Source: Paenibacillus sp. BJ-4 (GTDB lineage: Bacteria; Bacillota; Bacilli; Paenibacillales; Paenibacillaceae). From it: a stretch of DNA of 64,000 bases. Both the position numbers and the translations under genes were made by a program. Where the stretch lies: assembly GCF_020404765.1 (NCBI RefSeq), contig NZ_JAIVEM010000006.1:310001-374000 (forward strand), written 5' to 3'. The notes below the pieces were generated by a model that saw nothing but the letters and a program-made list of their open reading frames with translations, ran no database searches and was not told where the DNA came from. This document shows positions 44,580 through 53,634 of the stretch, in pieces. Position 1 is the stretch's first letter. Every line of letters begins with the position of its first letter.

Positions 44580-45788
44580 ATGAGTGAATTAACTTCATTA
44601 CCACCAGCTAAGAAAAGGAAGCTGCTGTTTAGCGCGGGGCTCAGTTGGCTTTTTGATGCCATGGATGTAGGGCTGCTTTCATTTATAGTCGCAGCGCTGG
44701 CCAAGGAGTGGCATCTGGGATCAGAGCAAATCGGTCTGGTGACTTCGATGAATTCAATAGGAATGGTGTTCGGGGCCGCGTTGGCCGGGATTTTAGCTGA
44801 TCGCTACGGCAGGCGCGCCATATTAGTGTGGACGCTGCTGATTTTTTCCATTGCCAGCGGCCTGTCTGCTTTTGCAACGGGTCTTGGAATGCTGCTGGTG
44901 CTGCGTTTTATTGCAGGCGCAGGCTTGGGCGGGGAATTGCCTGTAGCTTCGACACTGGTGTCAGAATCGGTGCCTGTGAAGGAGCGAGGGAGAGCAGTCG
45001 TACTGCTGGAAAGCTTCTGGGCGGCAGGCTGGATTCTCTCGGCCCTAATTGCCTATTTTGTGATTCCGAAGTATGGTTGGCAGATGGCCTTTATTCTCGG
45101 CGCCATACCTGCGCTGTACGCTCTTTATTTGCGCAGGGCTGTTGAGGATTCACCACGTTACAAGCAGCAGAACGTCAAGCTTCCGCTGCGTGAACGGTTG
45201 GCTTCTATTTGGTCAGGAGCGAATCGCAAGTCTACATTAATGCTGTGGATTTTATGGTTTACGGTTGTATTTTCCTATTACGGCATGTTCCTGTGGCTGC
45301 CGAGCATGATGTTTATGAAAGGGTTTGAGCTAGTTAAAAGCTTTGAGTACGTCCTGATCATGACGCTTGCACAATTACCAGGTTACTTTACCGCTGCGTA
45401 CTTGATTGAAAAGCTGGGCCGCAAATTCGTCCTCATCATCTACTTATTGCTGACGGCGGTGTCCGCCATTTGGTTCGGAACCTCGGAAACGGCAGGAATG
45501 CTATTGGCCGCTGGGATTTGCTTGTCCTTTTTCAATCTCGGTGCGTGGGGTGCAATGTATGCCTATACGCCGGAATTGTATCCAACAGCCGTTCGTTCTA
45601 CCGGTGTGGGTATGGCGGCTGCGTTTGGCCGTATTGGAGGCGTAATCGGGCCATTGGTGGTCGGTATACTGGTAGGGCAGGGCATTGGATTACCCGCTAT
45701 TTTTACGATTTTCTTCGTTGCTATCCTGATTGGAGCAGCCGCTGTAGGGTTGCTGGGGACCGAAACCAAAAATCAGGAGATCGACTAA
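44580..45788 (+). CDS. MFS transporter, NiaP-like
   Basis: 402 residues, about 12 membrane segments. LSWLFDAMDVGLLSFIVAAL, GLVTSMNSIGMVFGAALAG, the loop DRYGRRAI, and GGELPVASTLVSESVPVKERG are all close to Bacillus subtilis NiaP (YceI), the niacin transporter. Start ATG 44,580 behind AAGGGAGAG. Substrate by similarity: nicotinate or a related aromatic acid. No niacin-biosynthesis gene is near, so this is not confirmed by context. Confidence 0.8.
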   Translation: MSELTSLPPAKKRKLLFSAGLSWLFDAMDVGLLSFIVAALAKEWHLGSEQIGLVTSMNSIGMVFGAALAGILADRYGRRAILVWTLLIFSIASGLSAFATGLGMLLVLRFIAGAGLGGELPVASTLVSESVPVKERGRAVVLLESFWAAGWILSALIAYFVIPKYGWQMAFILGAIPALYALYLRRAVEDSPRYKQQNVKLPLRERLASIWSGANRKSTLMLWILWFTVVFSYYGMFLWLPSMMFMKGFELVKSFEYVLIMTLAQLPGYFTAAYLIEKLGRKFVLIIYLLLTAVSAIWFGTSETAGMLLAAGICLSFFNLGAWGAMYAYTPELYPTAVRSTGVGMAAAFGRIGGVIGPLVVGILVGQGIGLPAIFTIFFVAILIGAAAVGLLGTETKNQEID

Positions 45789-45842
45789 CTTTACATTCAC
45801 CTGGGTAAAGATTCATAATACAAGAGAGAGGAGTGACCTGAA

Positions 45843-46289
45843 ATGGAGCATACCTTTCTGCTCAAGGCAGACTGGAACGGGGGGCGCAACAGCGACGGCC
45901 GTATCGAAGCCGGACAGCTACGGACAGCGATTTCGATTCCGGCTGAGATGGGCGGTCCCGGTGTGGGTACCAATCCGGATGAAATGCTGCTAGGTGCTGC
46001 CGCTACCTGCTATTTGATTACTTTGGCAGCGATGATGGAGCGTGCCAGTCTTCCGGTGGCATCACTGGCGCTGGAATCCGAAGGGATTGTCGATGTTACG
46101 AACAATATTTTTACATATCGTCGAATTGTGCATCGTCCGCGGGTTCAATTGACCGCCGATGCGTCAGAATCGCAGATCGAACAAGCATTACGTCTGACAG
46201 AGCAGGCAGAAACATCCTGCATGATCTCGCGTGCCGTCGCGGGAAACGTGGCTTTGTCTACAGAGCCTATCGTGGAACGCGCCTCTTAA
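45843..46289 (+). CDS. OsmC/Ohr-family peroxidase-like protein
   Basis: 148 residues of the OsmC fold. GGPGVGTNPDEMLLGAAATCYLIT holds the first conserved Cys; QAETSCMISRAVAGNVAL holds the second. Both reactive Cys are therefore present, consistent with organic hydroperoxide reduction. ATG behind AGAGGAGTGA. It sits between the MFS and lactonase genes. Confidence 0.85.
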   Translation: MEHTFLLKADWNGGRNSDGRIEAGQLRTAISIPAEMGGPGVGTNPDEMLLGAAATCYLITLAAMMERASLPVASLALESEGIVDVTNNIFTYRRIVHRPRVQLTADASESQIEQALRLTEQAETSCMISRAVAGNVALSTEPIVERAS

Positions 46290-46357
46290 AGCGATATTTG
46301 AACCAGGAGCAATTATTCCAATTGCCCATTATTTTTTAATTCAAGGAGGAGACAACC

Positions 46358-47443
46358 ATGACAGCACAACAAAAATTGCTCGTATTCGTAGGCTCTTACG
46401 CCGAACTGGAAGGTAACGGAGTGTATTCGTACACTTTTAATGAAGAGACGGGAGCCCTTACTTTACAGGATGAGTTCTCCGGCCTGAAAAACCCTACATT
46501 CCTGAATGTGGATGTCAAAAATCGGAAGCTGTATTCCATTGGTGAGACCACTTCTGCTGGCGGAGCAAAGGTAGGCGAAGCTGCTGCTTTTGACATTGAC
46601 CCGGTCAAAGGAACATTTACATTGCTGAATCGCGCGGAAAACGTGGGCTCAACAACCTGCCACATTCAGCGTGATCCATCCGACCGTTACCTTATCGTGG
46701 TCAGCTACCATGGAGGTATGGTGGGACTGGTGTCTCTGACTGAGGACGGACGTATCGGTGAGCTGCTGGATGTTAAGCAACATGAAGGTAAGGGAGCGCA
46801 TCCTGAGCGTCAGGATCGTCCACATCCTCACTCCAGTTTCTTTAGCCCTGACGGCCGATTCCTGTTCGTACAAGACCTCGGTCTGGATCTGATCCGTATC
46901 TACACCATTGACGCTGGCCAAGGTCAGCTGGTGCTTCATGGTGAAACGAAAATCCATGCAGGTGCAGGCCCACGCCATTTGACATTCCATCCAAACGGTA
47001 AGTTCGCTTTTGTTATTAACGAAGTGGATTCTTCCATTACTTCTTTTGCATATGATGCAGAAGCTGGCAAGCTCACTGAGCTTGAGAGCGTACCGACATT
47101 GCCGTCTGATTTTACTGGCGAAAACACAACCGCTGAAATTGCGATTTCACAGGATGGTGCTTATCTATACGGCTCTAACCGCGGGCATGACAGCATCGTG
47201 GTGTACGCTGTAGACGGAGCAACCGGCAAGCTGAGCCTGGTAGAGCATGTGTCGGCCGAAGGCGAGCATCCGCGCCATTTTGCTTTGACTCCTAACGGTG
47301 ATCATTTGCTGGTTGCAAACCGTGACACCAACAACATTGTTACGTTCAAGGTGGACAAGGCAAGCGGTCGCTTAACTTATACCGGACAACAAGTAACCGT
47401 ATCCAAGCCGGTATGCGTACAGCCTTTTTACTTTTCCGTATAG
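46358..47443 (+). CDS. pgl: 6-phosphogluconolactonase, beta-propeller (YkgB type)
   Basis: 361 residues, seven-bladed propeller of the lactonase family: FVGSYAELEGNGVYSYTFN at the start, HPHSSFFSPDGRFLFVQDLGLD, GAGPRHLTFHPNGKFAF and EHPRHFALTPNGDHLLVANRD. It hydrolyses 6-phosphogluconolactone between the Zwf and Gnd steps, both encoded about 3-5 kb upstream. ATG behind AAGGAGGAG. Ends in a clear terminator. Confidence 0.9.
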   Translation: MTAQQKLLVFVGSYAELEGNGVYSYTFNEETGALTLQDEFSGLKNPTFLNVDVKNRKLYSIGETTSAGGAKVGEAAAFDIDPVKGTFTLLNRAENVGSTTCHIQRDPSDRYLIVVSYHGGMVGLVSLTEDGRIGELLDVKQHEGKGAHPERQDRPHPHSSFFSPDGRFLFVQDLGLDLIRIYTIDAGQGQLVLHGETKIHAGAGPRHLTFHPNGKFAFVINEVDSSITSFAYDAEAGKLTELESVPTLPSDFTGENTTAEIAISQDGAYLYGSNRGHDSIVVYAVDGATGKLSLVEHVSAEGEHPRHFALTPNGDHLLVANRDTNNIVTFKVDKASGRLTYTGQQVTVSKPVCVQPFYFSV

Positions 47444-47448
47444 CAATC

Positions 47449-47475
47449 CGGGGCTCACTTATGTGAGTCCCTTTT
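47449..47475 (+). terminator. Terminator of pgl
   Basis: GGGGCTCAC, loop TTAT, GTGAGTCCC, then TTTTCC. Confidence 0.75.
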
Positions 47476-47592
47476 CCTTGATTTTATGCAAGTCCTGTTG
47501 TGGGAATCACACCATCTGTTCAACAAGAATCTGGATTTCATAGCAGGCCTCGTCTGGCTGATCTGTAAGAGAATACCCACTTGAATAATATT

Positions 47593-48295
47593 CTATTCCT
47601 CACCCAAAACTTTCCACCGATTTTTTTTGCAATACATAAGCAGTTTTTCAAGACATTCAATACAATTCACATGATTGAGCCCGGTGTAATAAGAAAACAC
47701 ATACGTACCGGAAGGGATTGCTTCGGTTGAATTCAGAATACCCTTGAAAAAAACGGGTTTAATGTAATGCCCCATCCGGTTGCTGGCCAGAACAGGAATT
47801 GTTTCATTTACCATTTGTTCAAGCTTCAAAAAAACATAGGATAACGATTCTGAATCCGTCATATTCAAAACAGCCGGGAAAGGGATGTAACGTCTTTCAG
47901 GGAGATTTCGCAGGATGATATCCGATTTCCTGTAATCCTGCTTGAAGCGCGACCTAGGTTATCCGCGTTTTCAGGATGGAAGAAAATTGTTGCAATACAG
48001 CAATTTGTTAATCTATTTTTCCCAAAGCTCTTTGTATGTGCTTTATCGACTTCTTCAGATTGCGATTTTGCATACACTGTTTTATTTCTTCAATAGAGAG
48101 TCCGATCTGGCGAAGCTCCATGATCGTACCGGGAACTTCATATTGTAATATCGAATAATGTCGATAACCCGTTTTTTCATCTACCTGTGAAGGCTTGAAC
48201 AAATCAATCTTGTCATAATACCTCAGTGTGTCCACGGATATTCCACGAAGTTTTGCCATCTCGCTTATACTCAGCTTCTCTTTACTCATTGGCAC
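47593..48295 (-). pseudogene. MerR/BmrR-like regulator, broken
   Basis: From 48,295 downward: a MerR HTH (LSISEMAKLRGISVDTLRYYDKIDLFKP, then GYRHYSILQYEV) that ends at a stop after about 95 codons. The effector-binding half continues in another frame (PERRYIPFPAVLNMTDSES, then IPSGTYVFSYYTGLNH) and stops at 47,593, shorter than normal for a GyrI-like domain. At least one frameshift and one stop separate the halves, so the regulator is dead. Confidence 0.75.
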
Positions 48296-48403
48296 GCATC
48301 TTATTTCAGTTGATTAATGTATATTATCTGACATGATTTTAATTGAAACATAGAAAAAATTTATAATTCATAATTTTGTGTTAAATAAAGTGACATCAAA
48401 TTA

Positions 48404-48550
48404 GGGGCGGGATCTGTTCTGGAAGAGATTGCTGATAAAGCAGGTTTATCTTCTTCTGCAATTGGTATGTATGAGCGTGGGTAGCATGTTCCTGATATTA
48501 AACTATATATCTTTTTGCTTAATTCTTTGAAGTGGATATAACTTATTTTT
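48404..48550 (+). pseudogene. Remnant of an XRE-type HTH gene
   Basis: One frame reads VLEEIADKAGLSSSAIGMYERG, then a stop, then HVPDIKLYIFLLNSLKW, the recognisable core of an XRE helix-turn-helix, without a start and with several stops. The surrounding 48,296-48,690 is AT-rich and otherwise empty. Confidence 0.5.
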
Positions 48551-48692
48551 TTATAGGAATTACAGTATCTCAGGAGCAACTGAATAATGCGTTTGTCGCA
48601 AACAAGGTGTAATCTTTCCGCCCTAAGAATGTGAAGGTGAAGAAAGAAAGGGTTATATTTTCTGCTTGTAATTCTTTTTAATGTTAATTATA

Positions 48693-48722
48693 TTGACACA
48701 TTTTCTGGATTTGTCTTATAAT
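48693..48722 (+). promoter_or_regulatory. Promoter of the purine-catabolism operon
   Basis: TTGACA (48,693-48,698), 18-base spacer, TATAAT (48,717-48,722), a near-consensus sigma-A promoter 57 bases before the first gene. No PucR-like regulator or purine riboswitch is seen in the short leader. Confidence 0.75.
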
Positions 48723-48778
48723 TAGAAAAATAAACGAATTATATGTAATTAAAACTAACATATATGGAGCAGGCATCA

Positions 48779-49154
48779 ATGAACCTGAAAAAATCTGCAG
48801 TGCGGGTACTTTGCGCGGAGTTTACCAATTTGTCCCCAGGTGATATTCCGGAGCAGATGGAGCAGAAACGCTGCATTAATTCGCTGGAGCTATTTAGTTG
48901 AAATGATGCTTGCAGAATCGCTGAGCCGAAGCGGGATACCCGATCTGTTCGAGGAAGGAATCGTGCCCGTGGACTATGAAGGGGCCATTCGTTATGCCAA
49001 TAAACGTGGCAAAATTCTTCTGAACACCAGCCGATCGGTGGTGGCGAATACCTTGGAACTGGAGGATGAGCTTCGGATCGGTACCAGAGTGTATGCCCGC
49101 AGCGACTTAAAGGATTTGCTCGCAAAGGCGAACGAGCAACGCTCCGGATTTTAA
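48779..49154 (+). pseudogene. Unrecognised ~125-residue protein, frameshifted first gene of the purine operon
   Basis: From ATG 48,779 (after GGAGCAGG) the frame MNLKKSAVRVLCAEFTNLSP runs 40 codons to TGA 48,899. Shifting at the AAA run 48,866-48,868 by one base gives one continuous protein of about 125 residues through EMMLAESLSRSGIPDLFEEG and ANTLELEDELRIGTRVYA to TAA 49,152. I do not recognise the family. The close fit to the promoter and to the Rieske gene (15 bases on) says it belongs to the operon. Either inactivated or a sequencing error. Confidence 0.6.
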
Positions 49155-49169
49155 AAGGAGAAGGTGACT

Positions 49170-50183
49170 ATGATGAAAGATCATATATTGGAAAAAGATT
49201 GGATAGCAGCAGTTTATTCTCAGGATATCGGAAGCGAACCGGTACCTGTTATGATTTTGGAAGAGAGGGTCGTCTTTTTCCGAACCCGGGACGGAGTTCA
49301 GGCATTTAAAGATTTATGCATACACCGGGGGGCGGCGTTGTCGCTGGGCAAAGTGGCAGATGATTGTATCGTTTGTCCTTACCACGGCTGGAAGTATGAT
49401 GCGGAAGGAAAATGCGTCAAAATCCCTCAGCAACCAGCAGAACAAACCATTCCGCCTAAAGCTAAAGCGGTGGTTTATTCCTGCACGGAGCAATACGGCA
49501 TCATCTGGGTGAAACTTGATGCTCGTTCCGGGAACGAAGCTCCGGTCCCCTTTTATGAGGAATATGAGGATTCAACTTTTCAAACCGTACATGCGGAGCC
49601 GTATATCCTGCATGCAACTGCGCCGAGAGTCGTTGAAAATTTTCTGGATGCAAGTCATTTGGCTTTCGTTCACGACAGACTATTGGGCGACTCTGATTTT
49701 CCTGAAATACCACATTACAGCGTTTATTGGCATGAAAACCGCTACGTTTCCGACGAAATCGCCATTTACGCTGATGCGGATGGCTCGGGAAATTACGCAA
49801 CGATTTACTATACGTTTGAAATTTTGCGGCCTATGACGGCAAGACTCAAAAAAGTGAACTATGAAAACAACCAGATTCTATCCATGTTATTTACGGCGCT
49901 TCCCCACGAAGAGAGAAAAACAACTGTTTTTGCACTTATTTCTAGAAATTATGCATTAGACCAGTCTGACGAATATTTTCGGGATTTTCAGAAGCGGGTG
50001 ATCGAGCAGGACGCGGGAATTGTAGAAAGCCAGAAGCCGGAGGAACTTCCTCTGGACTTACAGGAGGAGCTTCATTTGAAGGCGGACCGGGTCAGCATTG
50101 CTTACCGGGGGTGGCTGAAAGAGCTGGGTGTGACCTACGGCAGCGACGTTTCGGTTGTCTCTTCAAAGAACACTAGACTATAA
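49170..50183 (+). CDS. Rieske non-haem iron oxygenase alpha subunit (1), purine operon
   Basis: 337 residues. Rieske [2Fe-2S] motif CIHRGAAL..CPYHGW (C-x-H, C-x2-H); mononuclear iron site ENFLDASHLAFVH with Asp and two His. Monomer-type alpha subunit like vanillate demethylases, HpxD of Klebsiella and the NdmA/B methylxanthine demethylases. In this operon I infer oxidation of a purine: hypoxanthine or xanthine hydroxylation, as proposed for HpxDE, or N-demethylation of methylxanthines. No reductase is encoded nearby. ATG 49,170 follows AAAAGGAG. Confidence 0.85.
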   Translation: MMKDHILEKDWIAAVYSQDIGSEPVPVMILEERVVFFRTRDGVQAFKDLCIHRGAALSLGKVADDCIVCPYHGWKYDAEGKCVKIPQQPAEQTIPPKAKAVVYSCTEQYGIIWVKLDARSGNEAPVPFYEEYEDSTFQTVHAEPYILHATAPRVVENFLDASHLAFVHDRLLGDSDFPEIPHYSVYWHENRYVSDEIAIYADADGSGNYATIYYTFEILRPMTARLKKVNYENNQILSMLFTALPHEERKTTVFALISRNYALDQSDEYFRDFQKRVIEQDAGIVESQKPEELPLDLQEELHLKADRVSIAYRGWLKELGVTYGSDVSVVSSKNTRL

Positions 50184-50210
50184 AATCAATTTACGGATAA
50201 GGAGAGTGCC

Positions 50211-51260
50211 ATGGTGGTACCTAAAGCTAAAAATAACCATTCTGAGGTTCAACTTCCGCGGGATTGCACGTTCACTCCGGAGGATTGGCAGGTGTTGGCA
50301 CAATATTGGTACCCGGTGGTGCAGGCAAGCGAAATCACGGATAAACCTGTTGGCGTAAAGCTGCTTGATGTGAAGCTCGTATGCTACCGTAGCAACGGCA
50401 AGGTGGTTGTCGCCCGTGACCTTTGCTTCCACCGAGGTGCTCCCCTTAGCAAGGGGTGGGTTGAAAACGGAGAAATTGTTTGCCCATATCACGGACTTCG
50501 TTACAACTGCGAGGGCAAATGCACATCAGTTCCGGCGTATCCCGACGCCAAAATTTCGCCTAAGCTGAAATTGATCACGTATCCCGTAGTAGAGCGATAC
50601 GGTCTGATCTGGACATCTCTTGCGTCCAGCGACGTGCAAATTCCCGAGTTTCCGGGATGGGATGACCCGGATTACCTGAACATGCTGCCGCCGAGCTTCG
50701 ACATTGCAGGTTCGGCAGGGCGCCAGATGGAAGGCTTCCTGGATGTATCGCACTTCGCCTTTGTGCATACCGATACCTTCGGAGACCGTGATAACCCGTT
50801 TGTGCCTCAGTACACCGTCAAGCGCGAAGGCAGCGGCTTGCTTGCCGAATATTGGAGCACGGTTAGCAATTACGGCAAAGGTCAGAACAATCTGGTCCCG
50901 GAAGGCTTTAAATGGCTTCGCGAATTTCGCGTATTTCCTCCGTTCGCGGCTTCGCTTACGGTCTACTTTCCGAACGACGGCAAGCTAATGATCCTGAACT
51001 GTGCCTGCCCGGTATCGGCCCGCTACACCCGGTTATTTTGTCCGATTTCACGAAATTTTGATAAAGATGCATCCGTTGAAGATACCATCAAGTTCAATTT
51101 ACAAGTGTTTCAGGAAGACCGAGAGATGGTAGAAGCGCAGACTCCAGAGGATTTGCCACTCGATTTGCAAGCAGAGGTCCATATTCCGGCAGATCGCACC
51201 TCCATCGCTTACCGGCAGCTTCTTAGCGAGATGGGGCTCGGCAGGTCCTATACAGCCTAA
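50211..51260 (+). CDS. Rieske non-haem iron oxygenase alpha subunit (2), purine operon
   Basis: 349 residues, a paralogue of the preceding protein: Rieske motif CFHRGAPL..CPYHGL, iron site EGFLDVSHFAFVH. Both share the tail pattern EDLPLDLQ.E.H..ADR.SIAYR, so they arose by duplication and probably act on related substrates or as a mixed oligomer, as NdmA and NdmB do. ATG 50,211 follows AAGGAGAG, 27 bases after the first copy. Confidence 0.85.
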   Translation: MVVPKAKNNHSEVQLPRDCTFTPEDWQVLAQYWYPVVQASEITDKPVGVKLLDVKLVCYRSNGKVVVARDLCFHRGAPLSKGWVENGEIVCPYHGLRYNCEGKCTSVPAYPDAKISPKLKLITYPVVERYGLIWTSLASSDVQIPEFPGWDDPDYLNMLPPSFDIAGSAGRQMEGFLDVSHFAFVHTDTFGDRDNPFVPQYTVKREGSGLLAEYWSTVSNYGKGQNNLVPEGFKWLREFRVFPPFAASLTVYFPNDGKLMILNCACPVSARYTRLFCPISRNFDKDASVEDTIKFNLQVFQEDREMVEAQTPEDLPLDLQAEVHIPADRTSIAYRQLLSEMGLGRSYTA

Positions 51261-51336
51261 AGGAAATTCTCGAAAATTGGAAAAGCCGTCACATTGGCAA
51301 AAATAACAACTGCAAGAGCATATGAAGGGGAGCAGA

Positions 51337-52197
51337 ATGAAATTATCCTTGGATTCTATTAATCGAATGAATAGAGAGCAGTTTGTCGATGCGCTGGGAT
51401 GGGTGTTCGAGCACTCGCCTTGGGTGGCGGAACGCGCATGGATATCCCGTCCTTTTGCTTCTTTTGGGCAATTGTCCAGTAAATTGGAAGAAGCGGTGGA
51501 GCAATCTGCGCTTGATGAACAACTTGCCCTGCTCTGCGCTCACCCTGATCTTGCTGGCAAGCTGAAAATGACGGAGGTCTCCGTTAAAGAGCAGCGGGGC
51601 GCTGGCCTGGATGAGCTTTCTCCCGAGGATTATGAACAATTTAGGGCCGGCAATCAGGCCTACAAGGATAAATTCGGATTTCCTTTCATTATAGCCGTAC
51701 GCGGCCTGAATAAAGATTCGATTTATACCGCCTTGGGCAAACGGCTTGGTGACGAATGGGATGAAGAGAGAATCCTGGCCTTGAAGGAAGTATTCAAGAT
51801 TGCCCAATTTCGATTAAGCGACTTGATTATGAGCCCTAACGACGGAAAATTAACTACCCACGTGCTAGATGTGTCCTGCGGCGCACCGGCGTCCGGAATG
51901 AAGCTCGAGCTGTGGGAAATCGGCGGTGAGGTGGGACGGAGGCTGCTGCGTTCTGTCGTAACCGATGAGGACGGACGCCTGGATGCGCCTCTGCTGTCAG
52001 GCGGCGAGTTGAAGGTGGGACAGTATGAGCTGGTTTTTTACGTTGCCGATTATTTTCGGGAGAAGGGCTTGGCCGGGAAAGAGCCCCCTTTTCTGGAGTG
52101 CATTCCGATTCGTTTCGGTGTGAGTGATGCGGGCAGCCATTATCATGTTCCGCTGCTTGTAGCTCCTGGCGGCTACAGCACGTACCGGGGAAGCTGA
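51337..52197 (+). CDS. UraD-UraH fusion: OHCU decarboxylase / 5-hydroxyisourate hydrolase
   Basis: 286 residues with two domains. Residues 1-165: OHCU decarboxylase, helical, with LALLCAHPDLAGKLK (catalytic His) and GFPFIIAVRG. Residues about 170-286: transthyretin-like HIU hydrolase starting TTHVLDVSCGAPASGM and ending HYHVPLLVAPGGYSTYRGS, the diagnostic YRGS end. The fusion turns 5-hydroxyisourate into S-allantoin in two steps. Reaction order is uraH then uraD. ATG 51,337 after AAGGGGAG. Confidence 0.92.
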   Translation: MKLSLDSINRMNREQFVDALGWVFEHSPWVAERAWISRPFASFGQLSSKLEEAVEQSALDEQLALLCAHPDLAGKLKMTEVSVKEQRGAGLDELSPEDYEQFRAGNQAYKDKFGFPFIIAVRGLNKDSIYTALGKRLGDEWDEERILALKEVFKIAQFRLSDLIMSPNDGKLTTHVLDVSCGAPASGMKLELWEIGGEVGRRLLRSVVTDEDGRLDAPLLSGGELKVGQYELVFYVADYFREKGLAGKEPPFLECIPIRFGVSDAGSHYHVPLLVAPGGYSTYRGS

Positions 52198-52245
52198 TTA
52201 ATTGAAACAAAATACTGTATTTTTTGTTAAGTGGGTGCATGGATT

Positions 52246-53634
52246 ATGACGGAGTATCTGGAGGTTGTCATACGGGGAGGTCAAGTCGTTTTACCAGATG
52301 GAGTATATGTTCTCGATATCGGAATTAAAAATGGAAAAATCCACGTACTCCGGCAATTGCTGGAGCCATCGCAGGAATGCAAAGTCATTGATGCAAGCGG
52401 ACAGTTTGTACTGCCTGGAATGATAGATGTTCATGTTCATTTCAACGAGCCGGCATTAGGTGATTGGGAAGGTTTTGTCAGTGGATCGGCATCACTTGCT
52501 GCAGGCGGATGCACCGCCTACATAGACATGCCTCTAAATGGCCGGCCGCCTACAACTTCATTAAGCGCATTAAATCAAAAATCGGCTTTGGCCTATGGTC
52601 AGTCGTACGTTGATTACGCGTTCTGGGGAGGACTTGTACCAGGAAATCTGAAATCACTGGAAGCTTTGGCGGAGGCAGGAGTTGCCGGATTCAAAGCCTT
52701 TATGTCCCACCCGGGAGGAGAAGGAGAGGACATTTTCCGGGGAGTCGATGATGTTACCTTATATGAGGGGATGCAGCGAATTGCTGCAATTGGCGGCATT
52801 CTTGCCCTTCATGCAGAAAGTGAGCCGCTGGTAGCGGGGCTTGGCGCTAAAGCGCAGCATACCGGCAAAACCGGGTTTCGCGATTATGCGGCATCCCGGC
52901 CGGTACTTGCGGAATTGGAAGCCGTCCATCGTGCACTGTTTTATGCGAAGCAGACAGGTTGCGCGCTGCATTTTGTGCATATTAGCAATCCTCAAGCTGT
53001 AGAGCTGATTGATCAGGCAAAACGCACAGGCATGAATGTTACGTTGGAAACTTGTCCGCACTACTTGATGCTGACCTGTGATGATATGGGGTCCCTCGGA
53101 ACCGTTTCGAAATGTGCCCCGCCGCTCCGGTCCGAAGCGGAACGGGAAGAGATGTGGAAGGCAATTGCTGCCGGGAAGATAGACATGATCGCTTCGGATC
53201 ATTCACCGTGTCCGAACGAGTTAAAGCGATCCGACGACTGGTTTCAAGCTTGGGGAGGCATTTCCGGAGCACAGAGCTCGATGGAACTGATTCTGGATGA
53301 AGGACACCTGAAACGAAAGATTCCTTTACCCTTGTTATCTCGGCTGCTGTCTGAAAATCCGGCCCGCCGTTTTGGTCTCTTTCCCCGCAAAGGCACGATT
53401 CAAGTAGGAATGGACGCAGATTTGACGATTTTCAACTTGAACAGTCCGTATACCTTGGCTGCGAATGATTTGTATTACCGTCATAAACATAGTCCTTATG
53501 TTGGCAGGCAATTGAACTGCCGGGTAACTGCCACTTTATGTCGTGGTGAAGTGGTATATAGGTTGGGCGAAGGAGTTTCGCTGTCGAGAAAGGGAATGCT
53601 GCTGCATCCATTCAAGCGTAAGGGGGGGGGATAG
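52246..53634 (+). CDS. allB: Allantoinase
   Basis: Cyclic amidohydrolase opening allantoin to allantoate. 462 residues. Metal motif GMIDVHVHFNEP, carboxylated Lys in GFKAFMS, later His in ALHAESEP and LHFVHIS, and the catalytic Asp in MIASDHSPC. Length and motifs distinguish it from dihydropyrimidinase only weakly; operon context decides. ATG 52,246 is taken; GTG 52,231 is possible. The next gene starts on the base after the stop. Confidence 0.92.
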   Translation: MTEYLEVVIRGGQVVLPDGVYVLDIGIKNGKIHVLRQLLEPSQECKVIDASGQFVLPGMIDVHVHFNEPALGDWEGFVSGSASLAAGGCTAYIDMPLNGRPPTTSLSALNQKSALAYGQSYVDYAFWGGLVPGNLKSLEALAEAGVAGFKAFMSHPGGEGEDIFRGVDDVTLYEGMQRIAAIGGILALHAESEPLVAGLGAKAQHTGKTGFRDYAASRPVLAELEAVHRALFYAKQTGCALHFVHISNPQAVELIDQAKRTGMNVTLETCPHYLMLTCDDMGSLGTVSKCAPPLRSEAEREEMWKAIAAGKIDMIASDHSPCPNELKRSDDWFQAWGGISGAQSSMELILDEGHLKRKIPLPLLSRLLSENPARRFGLFPRKGTIQVGMDADLTIFNLNSPYTLAANDLYYRHKHSPYVGRQLNCRVTATLCRGEVVYRLGEGVSLSRKGMLLHPFKRKGGG

